Notes: generated from the sequence alone by a model not told the origin. A DNA stretch of 64,000 nucleotides from Scortum barcoo (GCA_023238725.1 CM041531.1:9284143-9348142); one strand, 5' to 3'. Positions 1 through 14,392 are shown, counted from the first letter of the stretch. Numbers and translations are program-made.

Positions 1-1369
1 AGCTGGTGAAAATGACTGATGGAGGGATGAAGGGAAGGGGGATGGGGAGAGAGGGAGAGCAGCTGAGCCTCCGAACCAAATGAAATTCTCCACAGCTCCA
101 ATGAAAACACACGAAGGAGGGGTAAGTCTTTAGCACTTTAAATTCCCATTACAATTTTCTTTTAATAATGTAATATGATGTTCCCTCTACATAGAAACCA
201 GGAGCCTCGTGGATTATTTACACATATCATATCTTTATGTTATGACCAGCAGTTTTAAGTAAATGGTTCCTGAGAAATGGTTTTTACCATCTTGTTGGTA
301 TGGCTGGTGACATTACTGTAAATAAGATACCCATGAGCCTCATCCAGCGTTGCTATGGAGAAGAAACCAGCCAGAGTCCGTAGCAAACTCAAAAGGCTTC
401 GTTGTCGCAGTTCGGACCAAAACACCACATGATGATTGCAAAAATGATCCTGAATGTGAAACTAAACTGACTAAACTGTTGACTTTCTTTGGTTAATTGC
501 CCATTATTTTCCCGATTTGTCACTTCATCACTAAAATGTTAGAAAATAGTGAAGAAAAACAGCTTGTTTTGTCTGACCAGCAGCCCAAACCCAAGGATAT
601 TTGGTTTAATAGAAAAATAGTCAAAGAAAAAAGCAAAACAAAAAAGTCACATTTGGGAAGCAGAGAGTGTTTTAGTTTTTCTGTTGATCCAAACTGATTC
701 ATTGACGGATGTTTTCAGATCTACTTTCTACAAAGCGTAATCTTTAGCTTCCCCTTGCGTGAGCAGCAAACATTTTAAGCTTGGTAATTGAATGCTTTTT
801 CCTAAAAATGCATCTTGGGAGATTTATTTAACTTCTCTCCTCGTGTCTTTGTGTCCACAGGCTTGCACCTTCACTTTTTCCATCAAAGAACCAGACATAC
901 ACTTAACACAGTTAATCATACTTTGTGCTGATGATCCAACTGGGAGAGTTTCGCGCCCTGTTCAGGCATTGGAAGTGCTCCAAATGTCAGCCATTTAACA
1001 TTTTCTGTGCAGAAAATTTACGAGACTTTTACTTTCAGGACGCCTGAAATAACACCTCCCACAGAGGGAGAGCACTAAATTGAAGATAGCATGTTTCAGT
1101 GCCTGTGTGTTATCAGAGTGAGAGGGATGGAGAGGCAGGGTGAGAGAGGTTCAGAGTGACACTACTACATCTGTCAGAGGCTTAGATGTTATTGAATCAC
1201 CCGCGCACACACACACGCAAACCAGCTCTTGCATGCTGGGTAAGCTTGTGCCAATTGTTTTTTCCCCTTGCCGATATTAAGGAAATAAATCGTAATAAAA
1301 AAAATTAAATCCCAAATCTGCACCCTACTGTGAGTTTACAGGAGATGTTTCTGGTGGAGTGGCGTGTTG

Positions 1370-1540
1370 GCGTGCGGTGATGATGATCGCTATTAATCAG
1401 CACAAGTGACTCCGCTCTTTAATTCAAAGCACCCCGTTCACCAATACTCCGACAAAACCCTGCATCGCCTTTTTCCATATGCCTGCTTACCAAAGCTTTG
1501 CTCTGCGCATAGAAGTCCAGAGCATTAATTATGTATTTGT
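1370..1540. promoter_or_regulatory. candidate conserved non-coding element (pias1 intron 1)
   Basis: Complex, repeat-free sequence with homeodomain-type cores (CTATTAATCAGC, GCATTAATTATG, CTTTAATTC) and even base composition amid simple sequence. This is composition-based inference only. Confidence 0.3.
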
Positions 1541-3245
1541 TTCTGACTTTGTCTTAACACATATGCAGCAAAACTAGTTTTCTATTTGTGTTTAGAGAGA
1601 GACCAAGAGAGGGACGCAGGGAGATCAGTCCCTCCTTCCCTCTCTGTGAACACTTAAACTGTGTATTAATGTATGCCAATTCATGATATTGTCGTTCTTT
1701 ATTTATTTTTCTCTTTCTTTTGTCCGATGTCGGACATGGTGTGAAATCTGATCACGGCTCACATATACTACCTTAACCAGCAGTCATTAACAAGCTGTTG
1801 CACTGCAGATAACTTTGACTAGACTGACAAAATTAACAAAGGTTAATGGCGGCAGCTGTGCTGTAAGATCGGCTATACGGACGTTTGAAATGAGCGATCA
1901 CAGAGAAAGTCGGATTTAATGAGTGGAAGCAGGCAGGACAGAGGCCTGTTTGATGAGGAGAGATGTTTGTGAGAGATTGTTTTATCTGTCAGGAGAAACA
2001 CCGGCCTCCAAAACAGCAGACTGGCTGGCAATGAGATCAGGTTTCTGAGAAAGGTCCTGGTCAGTCCAGGTCATCGTACACACTCTCCGCACTCCTGTTA
2101 TGATTTATTTCTGAGCAATTGCGTTTTATTTCACGTTATTTTGGGGACATGGGTGGCGATGCTCCACTATTTTTCTGCTGTCTACTTTCTGTTGTTCTTC
2201 TGTAGTTGTCTTTGCCTTTCATCTACTTTTTTTGAGTTTTGATGTTTATTAGTGTTTTTATTTTTCTACCTCACCGAACAGATTGTAGCCCAAACAAAAC
2301 ACTGGCTCAGCAAATATAGTCAGCTAATTTTAGCCTAAAACAGATGTCAGATCAGTACATGGGCTGCAACACAACAATTATTTATGAAAACTGATTTTAA
2401 AAAAATGCCGCTCACTACTTCCCAAAGCCTAAGTGGAAGTCTTGTTTTGCGCATCTTACTGTCCAAAACTCAAAGATATTAAGATTATATAAGGCAAAGA
2501 AAAAGAAAATGTTTACATTAGAGAAGACAGAACCAGACAGACAACTCAATTTTAATATATTTTTGTTGTATATGAGCTGCTATGATTGTTATCAAGTGTA
2601 AATTTATTAACAGTAAAGTTTATTGTTTAAATATAGTCATACATTTGCTGTTAGCATTATGTTTTGACACGTTTATTAGCCTGTGCTCAATAATAACAAT
2701 AACTTTAACAATGCTTCTGCTCTATTCAACTGTCCCAGTAAGTTATGACAGTGTGAAAGTGAGCCAACGGGAACAATATGAGGACCCTGAAACTGAAGCA
2801 GCTAAAGGGAATTCAGCCTTTATGCACCTGCGCTTGACCCACTGTGAAATGCCAAAATACCTACAGAGGCAAACGGCAATTATTTATTTCCTTTTACAAG
2901 TGTGTTTATGTTAAATTTAATCACAATCTGCAATAGCACACTTTAAGAGGTGTAATGAAGCACAAACAGGAAATCCACAAAAGAACAATGCACACACACG
3001 CACACACACAAGAACTATTTCAGTTATCACGCAAGGTGCCTCACTTCAACTGAGTTCACACGCAGGCACCGGTCACAAACACGTTGCATGCACGCCCCAG
3101 ACCTGGCACACAAAGAGTTAACATGCGAGGGGAAACATGTTCTCACTCACATGCTCACACACAAAGCGTCAGGAGCCACACGCAACACTTAAGACCGCTA
3201 AGCTTGCAGTAAATGCATGTGCTGGCCAAATGGCTGGTGTATCTA

Positions 3246-3269
3246 TGTGTGTGTGTGTGTGTGTGTGTG
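3246..3269. repeat. (GT)n microsatellite
   Basis: About 12 uninterrupted TG/GT units. Confidence 0.9.
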
Positions 3270-4818
3270 AAACCTTGAATGCACCATTCAGTCACATGAC
3301 CACTGTATGACACGCACCCACTGACAGTTTCTGCATGTGTGTGTGAATAAAAAGCTCAAATCTTTCTTGTCACACAAACGATAAAAAAGATTTCTGATGA
3401 CGATTAACTCCACCTATTCTTTGAAAAATCCTTGGAAGCATGACTGAAATGGTCTGGTATAAATTCAGCCTATATAGGACACATTTAAGGTAGCTTTTTT
3501 TTTCCATTGCCTGAGGTGACACAGTACACCATAAATATTTTTCTCCCCTCATGACGACACTGAGAAGTAATGCGGAGAAACAGGAGTCTCCGGGCCACAC
3601 CTTGATTCTGACTCTAACTTGCAACCTTTAGCAATATCACAATTTTACATTTAAAGAATACTGAAATCAAGACAAAGCGGTTTTATTAAAAGAGCTTAAC
3701 ATCACAAATCATAAGTCTGATAACAATCTGCACAGAATACGACACCCTCTATCCTAAAACCCTTAGTTCAGATAAGGAAGGACTCCCCAAAATATTCACA
3801 AAATAGTCGGAAAACTTCCACTTAAAGTGCGCTGAAACCTAAACCTAACCCTGAACTAATTGTGTTTCCATCACTGCGTTGCCTGTATTTAATGTTTGAG
3901 GATGGTGGTGGTTTTTAGAGCTCAAATTACAATCGATCACCTGCAAGCTGTCTAACTAAAACTACGTGAGACAATCTCTGCGGATTTAAAAGTCAGATAA
4001 AAAGAAACATACTGCTGATACCAGTAGTATCTACTGTAAGAAAAACCAAAGTGTAACACAGTCAACATGATGAAAAAAAACTGTGCAAAGGAACCAATAA
4101 CAAAACAATGTGTTTCACCTTAATTCATGTATGTAAAAGAAAAATGTCTTCATTTAAATCAGACATTGATTTAATGCCAGCTTGTACTGGATAAATACTC
4201 TACTACTTCTACTCTACTGGCACAAACACATTTTGATTGGTACTAAAAAAGCACTAAATACCAAGTCCTAATCATAGGTTTTATCTAGTTTTAAGTTTTT
4301 ATCGTGACTTTGTTTTATAGGTGTGTTACAGGGGGAACAACAGCAGGAAAAGTTGGGTTTGCAGCAGCTTATGGTTGCAGCTCTGATACGACTGAAAGCA
4401 ATCAGCAATCAGTAAAATACTGCTGATAAGTGAACATAAAGATGTAGGAGTGAAACTACTCTAAATTCAAAACTACAAAAATTCAGGCAGAAGCTACAAA
4501 AGAAAAACAAAACCTTCTCTTTCATCACGGACACTGCCACAGGGAGGAGACTGCCACCTTGCCAGCATGTCATCATGGCTGACTTTTGCACGGTGCAACC
4601 TTTTTAGAAACACGTACCCTGGCCAAAATCACTCAGTGATAACGGGTAAGCTGAAACGCCCTCTGCTTTTAAATGTCAATATAATTCAATTAAACTTCCA
4701 ACCCCAACAGAGACGCCCTGTTCACACAAAGTCTGGCAGTTTCTGACCTGAGCTCAAGGTTGGAAACAGTCGCAAAGAAACGATCAGTTGACAACGGCTG
4801 ACCTACTCAGATCAACTG

Positions 4819-5400
4819 GTTTTACCCACAGACTGTAAATAAAGATGGACAACGCTCCTCCACATCCTCCCACTGTCCAAAAGTGAAGCCAAAATATTCT
4901 GGATACGATGCCGCCATCTTGCGCTGGTGATCGAAGAAGGAAGCAGAGCATCGAGCTCCACCTACACACCCACGCTATTTGATAATAACTAGATAATCAA
5001 TAATTATGGACTGTTAGCTAATGATCACCCGCTAAAGTTAAAGTTACATTTCCTCTATACATTTCTGCTTTACATTCAATTCCTGAAAAGATGTTTGCAC
5101 GTGCCTCCGCAACTGACGTTTCATCATGTTTTTATAACATAAAATAATTTATTAAAACCAAACTTATCAGAAAAACGAACACTTGAGCAAACATTAGTGC
5201 TCTAAAAATACGTACACTGACAAAAAACATCTGTGCAAATTTATTTAATGTGTACAATGTTCGTGTGCCATCTGCTAACATGAAAGGGGCGGGAATTAAG
5301 ACCTCTCCTGCAACCAGCCACCAGGAGGAGCTCGAGATGTTTTGGCTTCACTTTTGGGGAGCTGTAACGTCGTCCAGAATTATATAGTCTATGGTTAAAC
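4819..5400. mobile_element. non-autonomous DNA transposon (MITE-like) with long inverted ends
   Basis: The left end (gttttaccca..agactgtaaataaagatggac) is the reverse complement, with some mismatches, of the right end (gtcgtccagaattatatagtctatggttaaac). Further in, the left CCAAAAGTGAAGCCAAAA repeats inverted at about 5340-5358. The roughly 580-base element has no transposase. I know this 'agactgt..ataaagatggac' family as abundant in teleost genomes; I cannot name the superfamily with certainty. Confidence 0.75.
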
Positions 5401-7200
5401 CCAGTCTAAAAACCGCCACTGGTGTCCCCTAGAGGCAGTGCAGATTTCACACCTAACTAGACCAAAGCAGCAGGTTTAAGAGACAGATGTTGTTTCACCT
5501 TGGAGCTCCAACACATTTGCTAGGAGAGCTAAAAAAAAAAAAAAGATTCTGCTGCACTTTACTTGGTTTTGAGGAGGTGAACAGTAATGCAGTTCTTTTG
5601 AGTCTCAGGAGACTTGGAGATGGTGAGGCTAATAATGTTGTGCCAAGCAGTTTCTGCAAAGGTTCTGCAGGATGTGTGTGTTTGTGTGTGGGTGTGCGGA
5701 GGTTGTGTAGGAGGACAGGAGGGGAGCGTAGAGCGAGGGGGGGGCTCGCACACTACCTGGCCATTATATAAAGCTCCCACTCTCGGCTAGAGGTCTCTGT
5801 ACTGAGTGCCAGCTCCCTCCTGATCCTCCTCCCCTCTGTCCTCCCATCCCCCCACCTCTTAGCCTTCCAGCTACTCTGACTCAGGCTTAACTCTCTGCCC
5901 GTTGTTTTCTCTCCCTCCTGCCTCTGTGGTATCAAAATCACAGCGCTCATTGTGGATCAAACAAAAGACGGAGTTTGGGACCAAAATATGGTTCAGACCA
6001 TTCCTTCCCCAAGCGGGATCGGTTCGTGCAACCCAGCTGGCCTCCGTTCAGAATGATTTCTCTTTCAATCATTAGTACGTTAAATGCTGTGCCACCACAC
6101 CTGAGCCTATAGAAATCTAGTCCCAGCTTGCCACAAACAGATAGCGAATCTGAAACCCCTCCCTTTCAATGCTGAACGGCACAAAGTTGTGATGACAAAA
6201 TGGGTGGGGGGGGGTTTAATCTGGTGCCAAAACAGAGCTGGTACATGCTGCTGGTAGCAACCAAACACACACACAGTTTTGCCTCCATGTATGCAGATAA
6301 AGACGGCTGGCAGGAAAAACTCTAACAAAGGAGTGTAACGGCTAAGTGGTATTAACAATCGAGCAGGGACAAAACACCTGCTGGATTATGACCAACCTCA
6401 TCCCTTTGTTGAAGAAAAGAACGAAGGAAGAAGAAGCTACGACATTAAACAACCAAAATCCCATTGCACTGGTATGCCGAGAAGATGAAGAAGAGTGGGA
6501 AGACCAGTGAGTCGCCCTCTGCCCCCCCGCCCCTTTAATCCTGCAGAGTTGGCAGAGGTCAGCGGACTCCGAGATGAAGGGGATTGTGGAGACAGTGGCC
6601 TGTGACTGACGGCTGTGCAGCAAAACATGCTGCTGGTGGAGTCGAGAGCACAGATGCCTTTTTATCATGAGTGCCTCCTCTCTGATGTTGGGCTCAGGAC
6701 CGCCTGGGAGCTGCAATTGTAGTACTGTGGGTCTAGTGCTGAGCTTCATTCAGATAAAGAAGATGGGCACACCAGGCCAGGTCCAAGCTGAGCGAGGTCT
6801 CCCAATTCAATTTTTTCTCTGCCTCACATCTCGCTACAGCTGCATGGTGGGGGAAACAAAAACGTGCTGCAATCTGTTTACGAGACACAGCGCAGAGAAA
6901 GCTGTTCAGTATTTCTTTTTTTCTAAATTTAAAGATAAAAAGGGGAGCAAAAGATGCTCATGATATACCTGAGTACTTTGTTTAGCAGCTTTCCCCAAAG
7001 ATTTTTAATCACGATTACAGCCTTTGGCCATTTTTTTTAGGTTAAGTCTGGTTCTAAGATGAATCTAAGATGTTTTAATCCCAAAGTCATGGGTTAACTC
7101 ACAACTGAAAATATCAAATAAACAAAAAAATATTTTCAATAATCTGTAGGTATTTCTTATTTAAATGTATTGCATACTTATGTTGTTGCTGTCAGCTTAA
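5401..7200 (-). other. pias1: pias1 intron 1, middle: no gene seen
   Basis: No exon was recognised. A GC-rich block with a TATA-like sequence lies at 5640-5960. A G run near 6206 and several short frames look random. Confidence 0.5.
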
Positions 7201-7460
7201 CAGCTTAACTCATTGCTGTCAAAGTTCAGAATCTGTTCGTTTCTCCGCTGCTGCTCACAACTCCTCACAACCAGTCTTCACTGTTGGTCCGTCCAGTTAG
7301 GCTATCAGAAGTCCTGCACATCTCATTCATCCAGACCTTCAACTCTTCACCCCTTCACCACCGCCTGTGTCTAGAGGCCATTGTGTCTAATCAGCAAATA
7401 TTTTCTCCAACCTTCCTATTGTGTACTATGACAATAAAATCATTTCATTATTCTCTAAGC
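7200..7460 (+). mobile_element. possible LINE 3' tail
   Basis: The block ends 'tgtgtactatgacaataaaat', the kind of AATAAA-bearing tail found at the 3' ends of L2/Rex-type fish LINEs. It is degenerate and has no coding part. Confidence 0.35.
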
Positions 7461-10400
7461 ATCTCCAAAATGAATTATCTCTTGATTGAATTATTATTAC
7501 AGGCACTGTTGTGGGTTGGGAAAAGCTCTGGATTACCCTGGCATCTGATTAACTTTGATGGACATTTTTAGTTTGCCTCGCCACAGAAACACGCTGGTAT
7601 CACACAGAGCTGATTACTTCCCAGTAATGTGTTTATTGCACAATAAACACTCAAATCCACTGAATGCAAAATCAACCTCCGAGGGTATTATTCCACAGGT
7701 TCGAGGTGACACACCGGGTCATCACGAACATTTTCGGTTCATTTCATCCCTCAGGCGGCGGGGAATTTCCGCTCATAGCAGATGGCTTCCTAAAGAATGA
7801 AGAGTGTTTGGTGAATCAGTGCCTTAAGTTGCAGTCCCTCAGGTTGCAGGTCACTGGAGAGGCCACGGCATGCGCTCACTTCTATTATTAGTTTTTGACC
7901 CTTCAGGATGACTGCTCAGGACGCGACATAAACATCTCTACCGGTTGGTGATTCACAATCACCTGAGACGAAAGGCATTAAACAGAGGAAAAGACAAAAA
8001 TCTGGGGATACAAGTCACTTTTTAAATTTAAATGTAATATTCAAAATGTAAAATGTAAGAAAAAATACTTTGGACATCTAAAGGTGGTATAGTTCCCCTT
8101 TTTTCTGGTTATTTCCATGTGTCTTTCATCTGCAGGCAGGCAATTACATCTGGACAATACACAAATGTAATAAAAAAAATCTAAAATGACTGTCACATTA
8201 TATATTTACTCTATCCAAAGCCACTTTAGTTGACTCATGTCTGATCACACTTATCATGATATTATTAGCCATAACTGAGTAGGCAAGTCAGGCCATTACT
8301 TAAGTTACTTCATAAGCAAATCAGAAAATGTCTCAAAGTTTACATCCTCATATTCCCAGTGTGCAGCAACTACAAATATGAAGTCTGTAGAAAAAGAAGA
8401 AGCAGAAGTCTCTCCTTTCCCCCCCATTAACTTGTAAATTAATTCAGCAAGGTGTCCCAAAATCTTTTCAAATTATTGTTTCTATTTGGGTAAGCTGTGG
8501 CGAAGGTGCTATCAGGTGTTTTTGGCAACACAACATCAAACCAACGGGTGGCAGGTCATAAAAAATGTGTCAAATCAGGATTTATTGGAAAAACAGCTGC
8601 TAATTTTCATGCATGTGTTGTACGCAGAAACCTCTGCCACACTGCTGCAAATCATAACTGAATTATGAGTCAGGAATTACTTAAGTGACAGTAAAACTAA
8701 ACTCTGCATACAAGTTACAGACAAAGCTGCGAGCCTCGGGTGGAGAGATTTATGAACTTCAAGGCGAGGGTCTGACAAACACACCAGACTGCTGAAGCCT
8801 ACAGCAGAATAAAGAAATATTGTGTGATGACAGGCTCCTCAGATGACATTTTTTATTCATTCATCCTCTTGATTCACACCAGAATCTCTCTGATATTATT
8901 TATAAGCCTGAAAAAAAAAAAAGAAATCTAGCATTCGGGCGGCCAGAGAAACGTTTGTCTTTCTCTTCCAGTTGGAAACCGCTACCTACCCATGTCTATC
9001 TCAAAATGTGACATGTTTCCACGGCAACAGGACTGCGTAACAAAATCACCACAGGAGTTAAGAAAAGCTCCATCTCGCCGAAGCCTAACTGAAGTTGATG
9101 GCTGCAGACAACGTGTGCTCTCGCGGGGACAAAATATCAGACAGATGACGGGGCTTAAACGCTGGTCCGACTGAGCTGGAGACACAGAACATGTGCCATG
9201 AAGTGAGAAAGCATGTTTGTTATCTTTATCTGGCAGCCTGACTGATAAACTTCACTGAATGCTGAGAACAGGGAGAAAAAAAAGAAAAAGAAAAAAGGCA
9301 ATAAACTCTCCACCACAGTTTGTTCCAGCTGGTCTCGACGCTAAACACCTCTGACATCTCTGTAACGGACGAGACATGCAACATCTGTATCGCGTTTCAC
9401 ACCGTGAGCTTTTTACATCCTGCTCTTTCGCTGCCATGCATCCTAAATCCACCTATCTCTACTCTGATTTTTTTAACATTTCCAGCGCCTTTATATGTCA
9501 GAGGTAAGGGGAGATTCTGCAAAACGTCACAAAATCTGACTCTCCAGTATCTAATATGAGCAAAAACATCTGTGCGATGCACGCAAGCTTTAAATACACC
9601 AGCCGATGAGAACAGTTATCATTCACTCTGCTGATTTCCATTGCGAACGTCTAATTCTCTTTGAACTGATAATTAACTGCAGCGATAATGACAATGACAA
9701 TAAGAGAAATAGGCAGGTGCTGAAACGTTGCGAGGGAGCAGAGAAGAAGGCCTGTATCATTAGGGATTGACCTAGCCACAGGCTCTACAAATAGACTGTC
9801 TCCACCTATAAGCCGCCAGCACACAGACAGTTATTTGTATTGCCAGGTTTGCTGCTGCAGCGGCTCCAGAGAAGAGAGAAGACAGTTCAAAGAAGCTGAG
9901 GCGGATCGGGGACTCCTGTGAAACAAAACGCGATGCAACAGGACACCTTTATATGGGGAGGGTGAGGGGGGCCCAGCAACATCAGAGGCGTTGTCTGAAA
10001 TGACTGAATCACAGATTTATGTGGCGACTCACTTTCTAAGCAGTAATAATACACAGCCTGAGGCGGCCGTGAGCAAAACGTTCAGCAGTGAAAAGCGATA
10101 CGACGTTAGGGCTGAGATGATTAGTCGAAGAATTGATTAGTGGTGATTTGTAGACTGAAAATAAGTCAGCAGCTATTTTGATAAGCGATTCATTGTTTTA
10201 AGTCATTTTTCAAGCATCCTACTCTCAATTTAAAAAAAAAAAAAGAGTATTTTTGCCATTTCAGCTGTTTGTCAGATAAATTAAGCAATTTGAAGACGTC
10301 ACCCTGGGCGTGAGGAAACTTAAAAATGAATTTAAAACAAGTCATCATCAGATCATAATCATTTTAGTAAACGGAAATTATCCTTAGCCCTGAAAGTCTG

Positions 10401-13400
10401 AAACACCACTGCAAAGTGGTAGCTTTTTCCATCAACTTCCACTCTGAAGGATAAACTTATTAGCAGGCGGGGTTGAACTACCATGTTGCTACAGCTGAAC
10501 AGAAGAGCTGATAAACAGAAAATTAAGCTACTATTAAATAATAATAGTAATTAAACATTTCAGTCATTTTTAATTACAATTTACAAATACATTCATTTTT
10601 AGTTTCAGCTTCCCAAACGTGAGAAATAAAAGTGAGTCTGTAAGCTCGATCTCTGTAGGTTTTGGACGGTTGGTAAATCTGAAGGTGATGTGTCACAAAT
10701 TCAGGACAATTTATAGCAGCAGGTTAGGTTTATTTGCTGCAGCCCAGCACATTACAGAGCAAAGTAGGGTTATGTTTAAATACACTATGAAGCACTGCAA
10801 TATTTTTCCCTTTTTTAACTTTTCTTTTCATTTGTATTCTCCACATCCACAGCTTCTGCGCTCTCTCTCTGGTGGTCTGATGACTCCAGGCCTGACCAAT
10901 GCGCAACATCAATGAGCGCTCTCTGTTCCTGTGTCGGCCGATGAAAAGGCCACACACGAAACAGAAGAGCATATATAACACACGTTTTCATCTCAGGTGT
11001 GAAACAGCAGTGAAATGCCGCAACATAGCAGAGTTGCTGGGGCTCCTTTTTAATTATTTAATCAGTTCACGTCCTAATGAGTATATTCACAGAACAAAGG
11101 AGACAAGGGGGGAAGTGATTACTGTAACATTACAACATGAACATGTGTGTTTTTACGAGCAGCAATCCCTTGTTGTTGCATCAGTATTACTGGTGTAAAC
11201 ACGCATCATTGTGGAGCTGAAAGGAAAATGGAAATGAACTAAATTCGAACAGCCATGTCTCCAATGTTTTCACATTTCCGCTTGTATACGTCAATGCAAC
11301 GAAATGTCAGATTTGTACCTGTGAACAATGTCAGAGGTCTCGACTGCTGCCTGAAAATGTTGACAAGCTCGTAGTCTTAAAAATGTCCTTGTCCTACTCC
11401 AGAAACCTAAAAATAGTTTGTGTGGAGGTTTAAATTGGGGTTTGTGGCAAAATGACCAAGTTCAGACGTTTGCTATTTACCTGACAAAACTCCCATCTAG
11501 ACATTTATCCTTCCATTATTCCTGTAGTTAAAGATGTCTTTTTTATTTCTTATTTTAAGACAGTCAAGTCCTTATATTTTTTACTAAAATCCCTAGAAAG
11601 ATTAATTATTTTAAGACTTGAACAAACATGAATATAACATTTTTAGAACAAAGATAAAGTACGTCACACTTTGCTCTTATTTTCAGTTAAAGATGTCTTG
11701 CGTGTCCTGTGAGTCACCCCAATCTGCGAGCAACCTGTATTTTTACACCTTTAATAAGTATCTTGTAACATTTTGTCCCATGTCTACGTCATGTCTGAGC
11801 GTAAGCGCGTTTCATCTGTGAGAATGGATGCTGCGGCTGTGAGACATCCTGAAACATAAATACTTAAAAACATCATTAAATGTGCTCATTGCCGGGCACG
11901 AACAGCGAGGAGTCGCGAGTGGCTTGAGGGGTAAAACTGGAGCATTATTTAATCGAGGCTCTGGACTACAGGCACAAACCAAACCTCCACTGTCACAAAT
12001 AAAAAACAGGAATGATAATAAGACAAACATCTACCCATCCTGCTGGCAGAGTAGAAAAGCTAATGACACCAACAGAAACAGCCTCTTATCTGAGCATGGA
12101 CCATTTTTGGAGCTTTTTGAACAACAAGATTTATAAAGACTACGAAGATCATACAGCAATGTTTCAATCGATGTTCATGTGCTCATTATGATCTTTTTAG
12201 AGAGAAAATATAAAACATGGTGACTTCCCAGGCTGAAGACTTGTTTCGGGGTCATCTCTGTGCATTTTTAGTTAAACATTTTTGTGTAAAAATGTGAAGT
12301 TTCAGCAGCCTCACTCAGTCAACTTAGTTTTGTCGGACGCGGGCTGGAGATATTTTCACCTACACTACTTAAGCAGAGATTTGACAAATACACTTATTTA
12401 GGAGACACAAAGCAAGAGTATATTTCAGGAACTGTCATCAAAAAAAGATGATTCACCAAACTAATCAGCAACAAGCTTCATATTTTTAATCCTCACACAG
12501 CTTTCCCAGATTTTGGAACTGAAAAAGTTCCATATTATGTCTCATTTAGTTTGCCTATTTTTCTCCCCAGGAAATCTTTAGTGACTGACCCCTGTAATAA
12601 CAGTTTAAACAGGTTTGCATGAGCCAAATCAATGGCCAGAAAATCACAGCTGAACCAAACCTCAATGTCCTCAGGCCAGTTTGTCCCAGAGCAGCAGCCA
12701 TATTCAAATAAACTAACTGTGCATTCACGAAGCCTTCCTCAATGTGGGAGTACGGGAAGTGTGATCAGCGCTTCACCATTACTGTACAGTCAACACCAGA
12801 GCAAGACGTCGACACTCGGCCTGAAAGCGAACCAGCCTACTGACTTCCTTAAATCCCCACCACCTCTGTCCTCAGGCTGCAACTGCTGATTAAGCTATTG
12901 ATTATTATCTTTAATTATTCAATGAATGTATTAACCTCTAACAAACATAAGGACAAACGCCTATCACGTCATGGCAGAACTCAAAAGAACATGTTTTTTT
13001 TGGATTTCACCCACAATCCCAAAAAGCACGCAAGAAGAGTTGAATCTTTAGTTGATTAATCACTGATAGAAACTGGCAAATATCTAGATGATTAGTTATT
13101 TAATTAGTTATTTGTATGAGCCGAGCAAAAAAGACAAAAGTCCCAACATCTCAACTGTAAAGATTTGCTGCTTTTCTTTAGAAAACTGAACCTTTCTTTG
13201 GCCAAACAAAACCAGCTACTTGTTACAATGGGCATTTATTTATATTTTATCAATAAATCAAAGCAGATGTGGCTATTTGAAGTGCTCACTGTACTCTACC
13301 ACACAGGAACTGGTGGGCTTGATGGTAAGGCAACCACATCTGACTTTTCAAAATGAAGCAGAGGGTGCAGCTGAAAACCTGTTCATTATAGCCGAGCAGC

Positions 13401-13526
13401 AGCTGGCACAAAGGAGCACGTATAGATCCACAGATCCCGGCCAGGCGCTGGAAACACACTGGGGAGAGGGGGGGTCTAAAAATAGCCCAAGACTCTGATC
13501 AATAAGTGCAATATATGTTCCAACTC
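7461..13526 (-). other. pias1: pias1 intron 1, right part: no gene seen
   Basis: About 6 kb of AT-rich DNA without recognisable coding exons. A complex block with several AT-rich cores lies at 9580-9720 and another around 9740-9880. The frames at 10619-11198 and 12632-12889 show no domain or codon pattern. It contains small A runs only. Confidence 0.5.
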
Positions 13527-13682
13527 AGAATCTTAATCAGCTTTATCAGCCACGTATGTGAACACATACAATGAATGTGATTTTTACACTCTCAAGGTAC
13601 GTACAGAGAAATAAGCAATACATACAGTTTATAACAAGGAGAGCAGCTTGACAGGGTAAAAATACAAAATAAACTACAATTT

Positions 13683-13723
<41 letters not shown>

Positions 13724-13960
13724 TATATATATATATATATATATATGAATAAACGTATATAAGCATATATGTGCACAGTGTACAATATATAGATATGTAT
13801 GCACAAAAAATAAATATAATAACAACAACAACAGTAACATGTAGACAGAAGGAGAATAATGCAAAAGATGGTGAAATAAATATGATTACTGCAACAGGTA
13901 GCTTCATGAGGTATGTGGATAAGACTGTACAGGATGTGTGTAGATGTGTGTTTGAGAGAT
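13527..13960 (-). mobile_element. LINE-like 3' fragment with expanded microsatellite
   Basis: 'cagaatcttaatcagcttta' and 'cacgtatgtgaacacataca' match a teleost repeat whose minus-strand tail reads '..cacatacttggccaataaagctgattctgattctg'. Here it is diverged and includes a long TA run. Confidence 0.6.
13690..13746. repeat. (TA)n microsatellite
   Basis: About 57 bases of nearly pure alternating T and A with two TTA interruptions. It is self-complementary and prone to cruciform formation or sequencing error. Confidence 0.95.
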
Positions 13961-14392
13961 GATATTTACATGTTAATAAACACATGCAAGCTGTGTGTAT
14001 TTAAACCGTAAGAATATATTCTCAATAAATGACAGGTTCAGTGGATGTCTGTGTCTCTAAGTTGAATTAATCAGGTTTACAGAGAGGTTGTTGGGAGGTA
14101 AAAAGGTGAATGTTGTTGAGGTGAACACCTGAGCGCAGTAAGGAGCCGTTTATCACCATCGACAGGTAACGTGACACGAGCTCAGGTGTCGATCCCAACT
14201 TTGTATACGGTCGCACGTGCGGGACAACTGTGTGCGACCGTGTTTTCGAACGCGCGTGCAGCCGCTGTCAGACGGTCTGTCCGCGCGACAACACGCTCGC
14301 ACGTTTACGTATTTTTTATTTTATTTTTCGTTTTCTGACTAAAACGACCCCGCACACACACACGCTCACGCAGCTGTCACACCGGGAGGACC

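Larger units (their letters stand above)
1..4818 (-). other. pias1: pias1 intron 1, left part: no gene seen
   Basis: This stretch is non-coding DNA without recognisable exons. It contains a (GT)n run at about 3246-3269, CA-rich DNA around 2990-3180 and a complex block at 1370-1540. Open frames here (the longest is 110 codons, 2582-2914) lack family similarity. Assignment to the intron follows from the pias1 first exon at 14654. Confidence 0.55.

Noticed and set aside
2582..2914. 110-codon plus-strand frame
   Set aside because: No family similarity, no convincing splice or start context, and AT-rich random-looking codons.
3838..3856. Telomere-like CCTAAACCTAACCCT
   Set aside because: Only about two imperfect units, within chance expectation.
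6342..6749. 135-codon minus-strand frame as a possible pias1 exon
   Set aside because: No SAP-domain or other PIAS similarity, and composition is unlike the coding exons in this window.
13592..13985. Minus-strand frames that look like membrane proteins
   Set aside because: The hydrophobic Tyr/Ile runs are translations of the TA microsatellite and flanking simple sequence.
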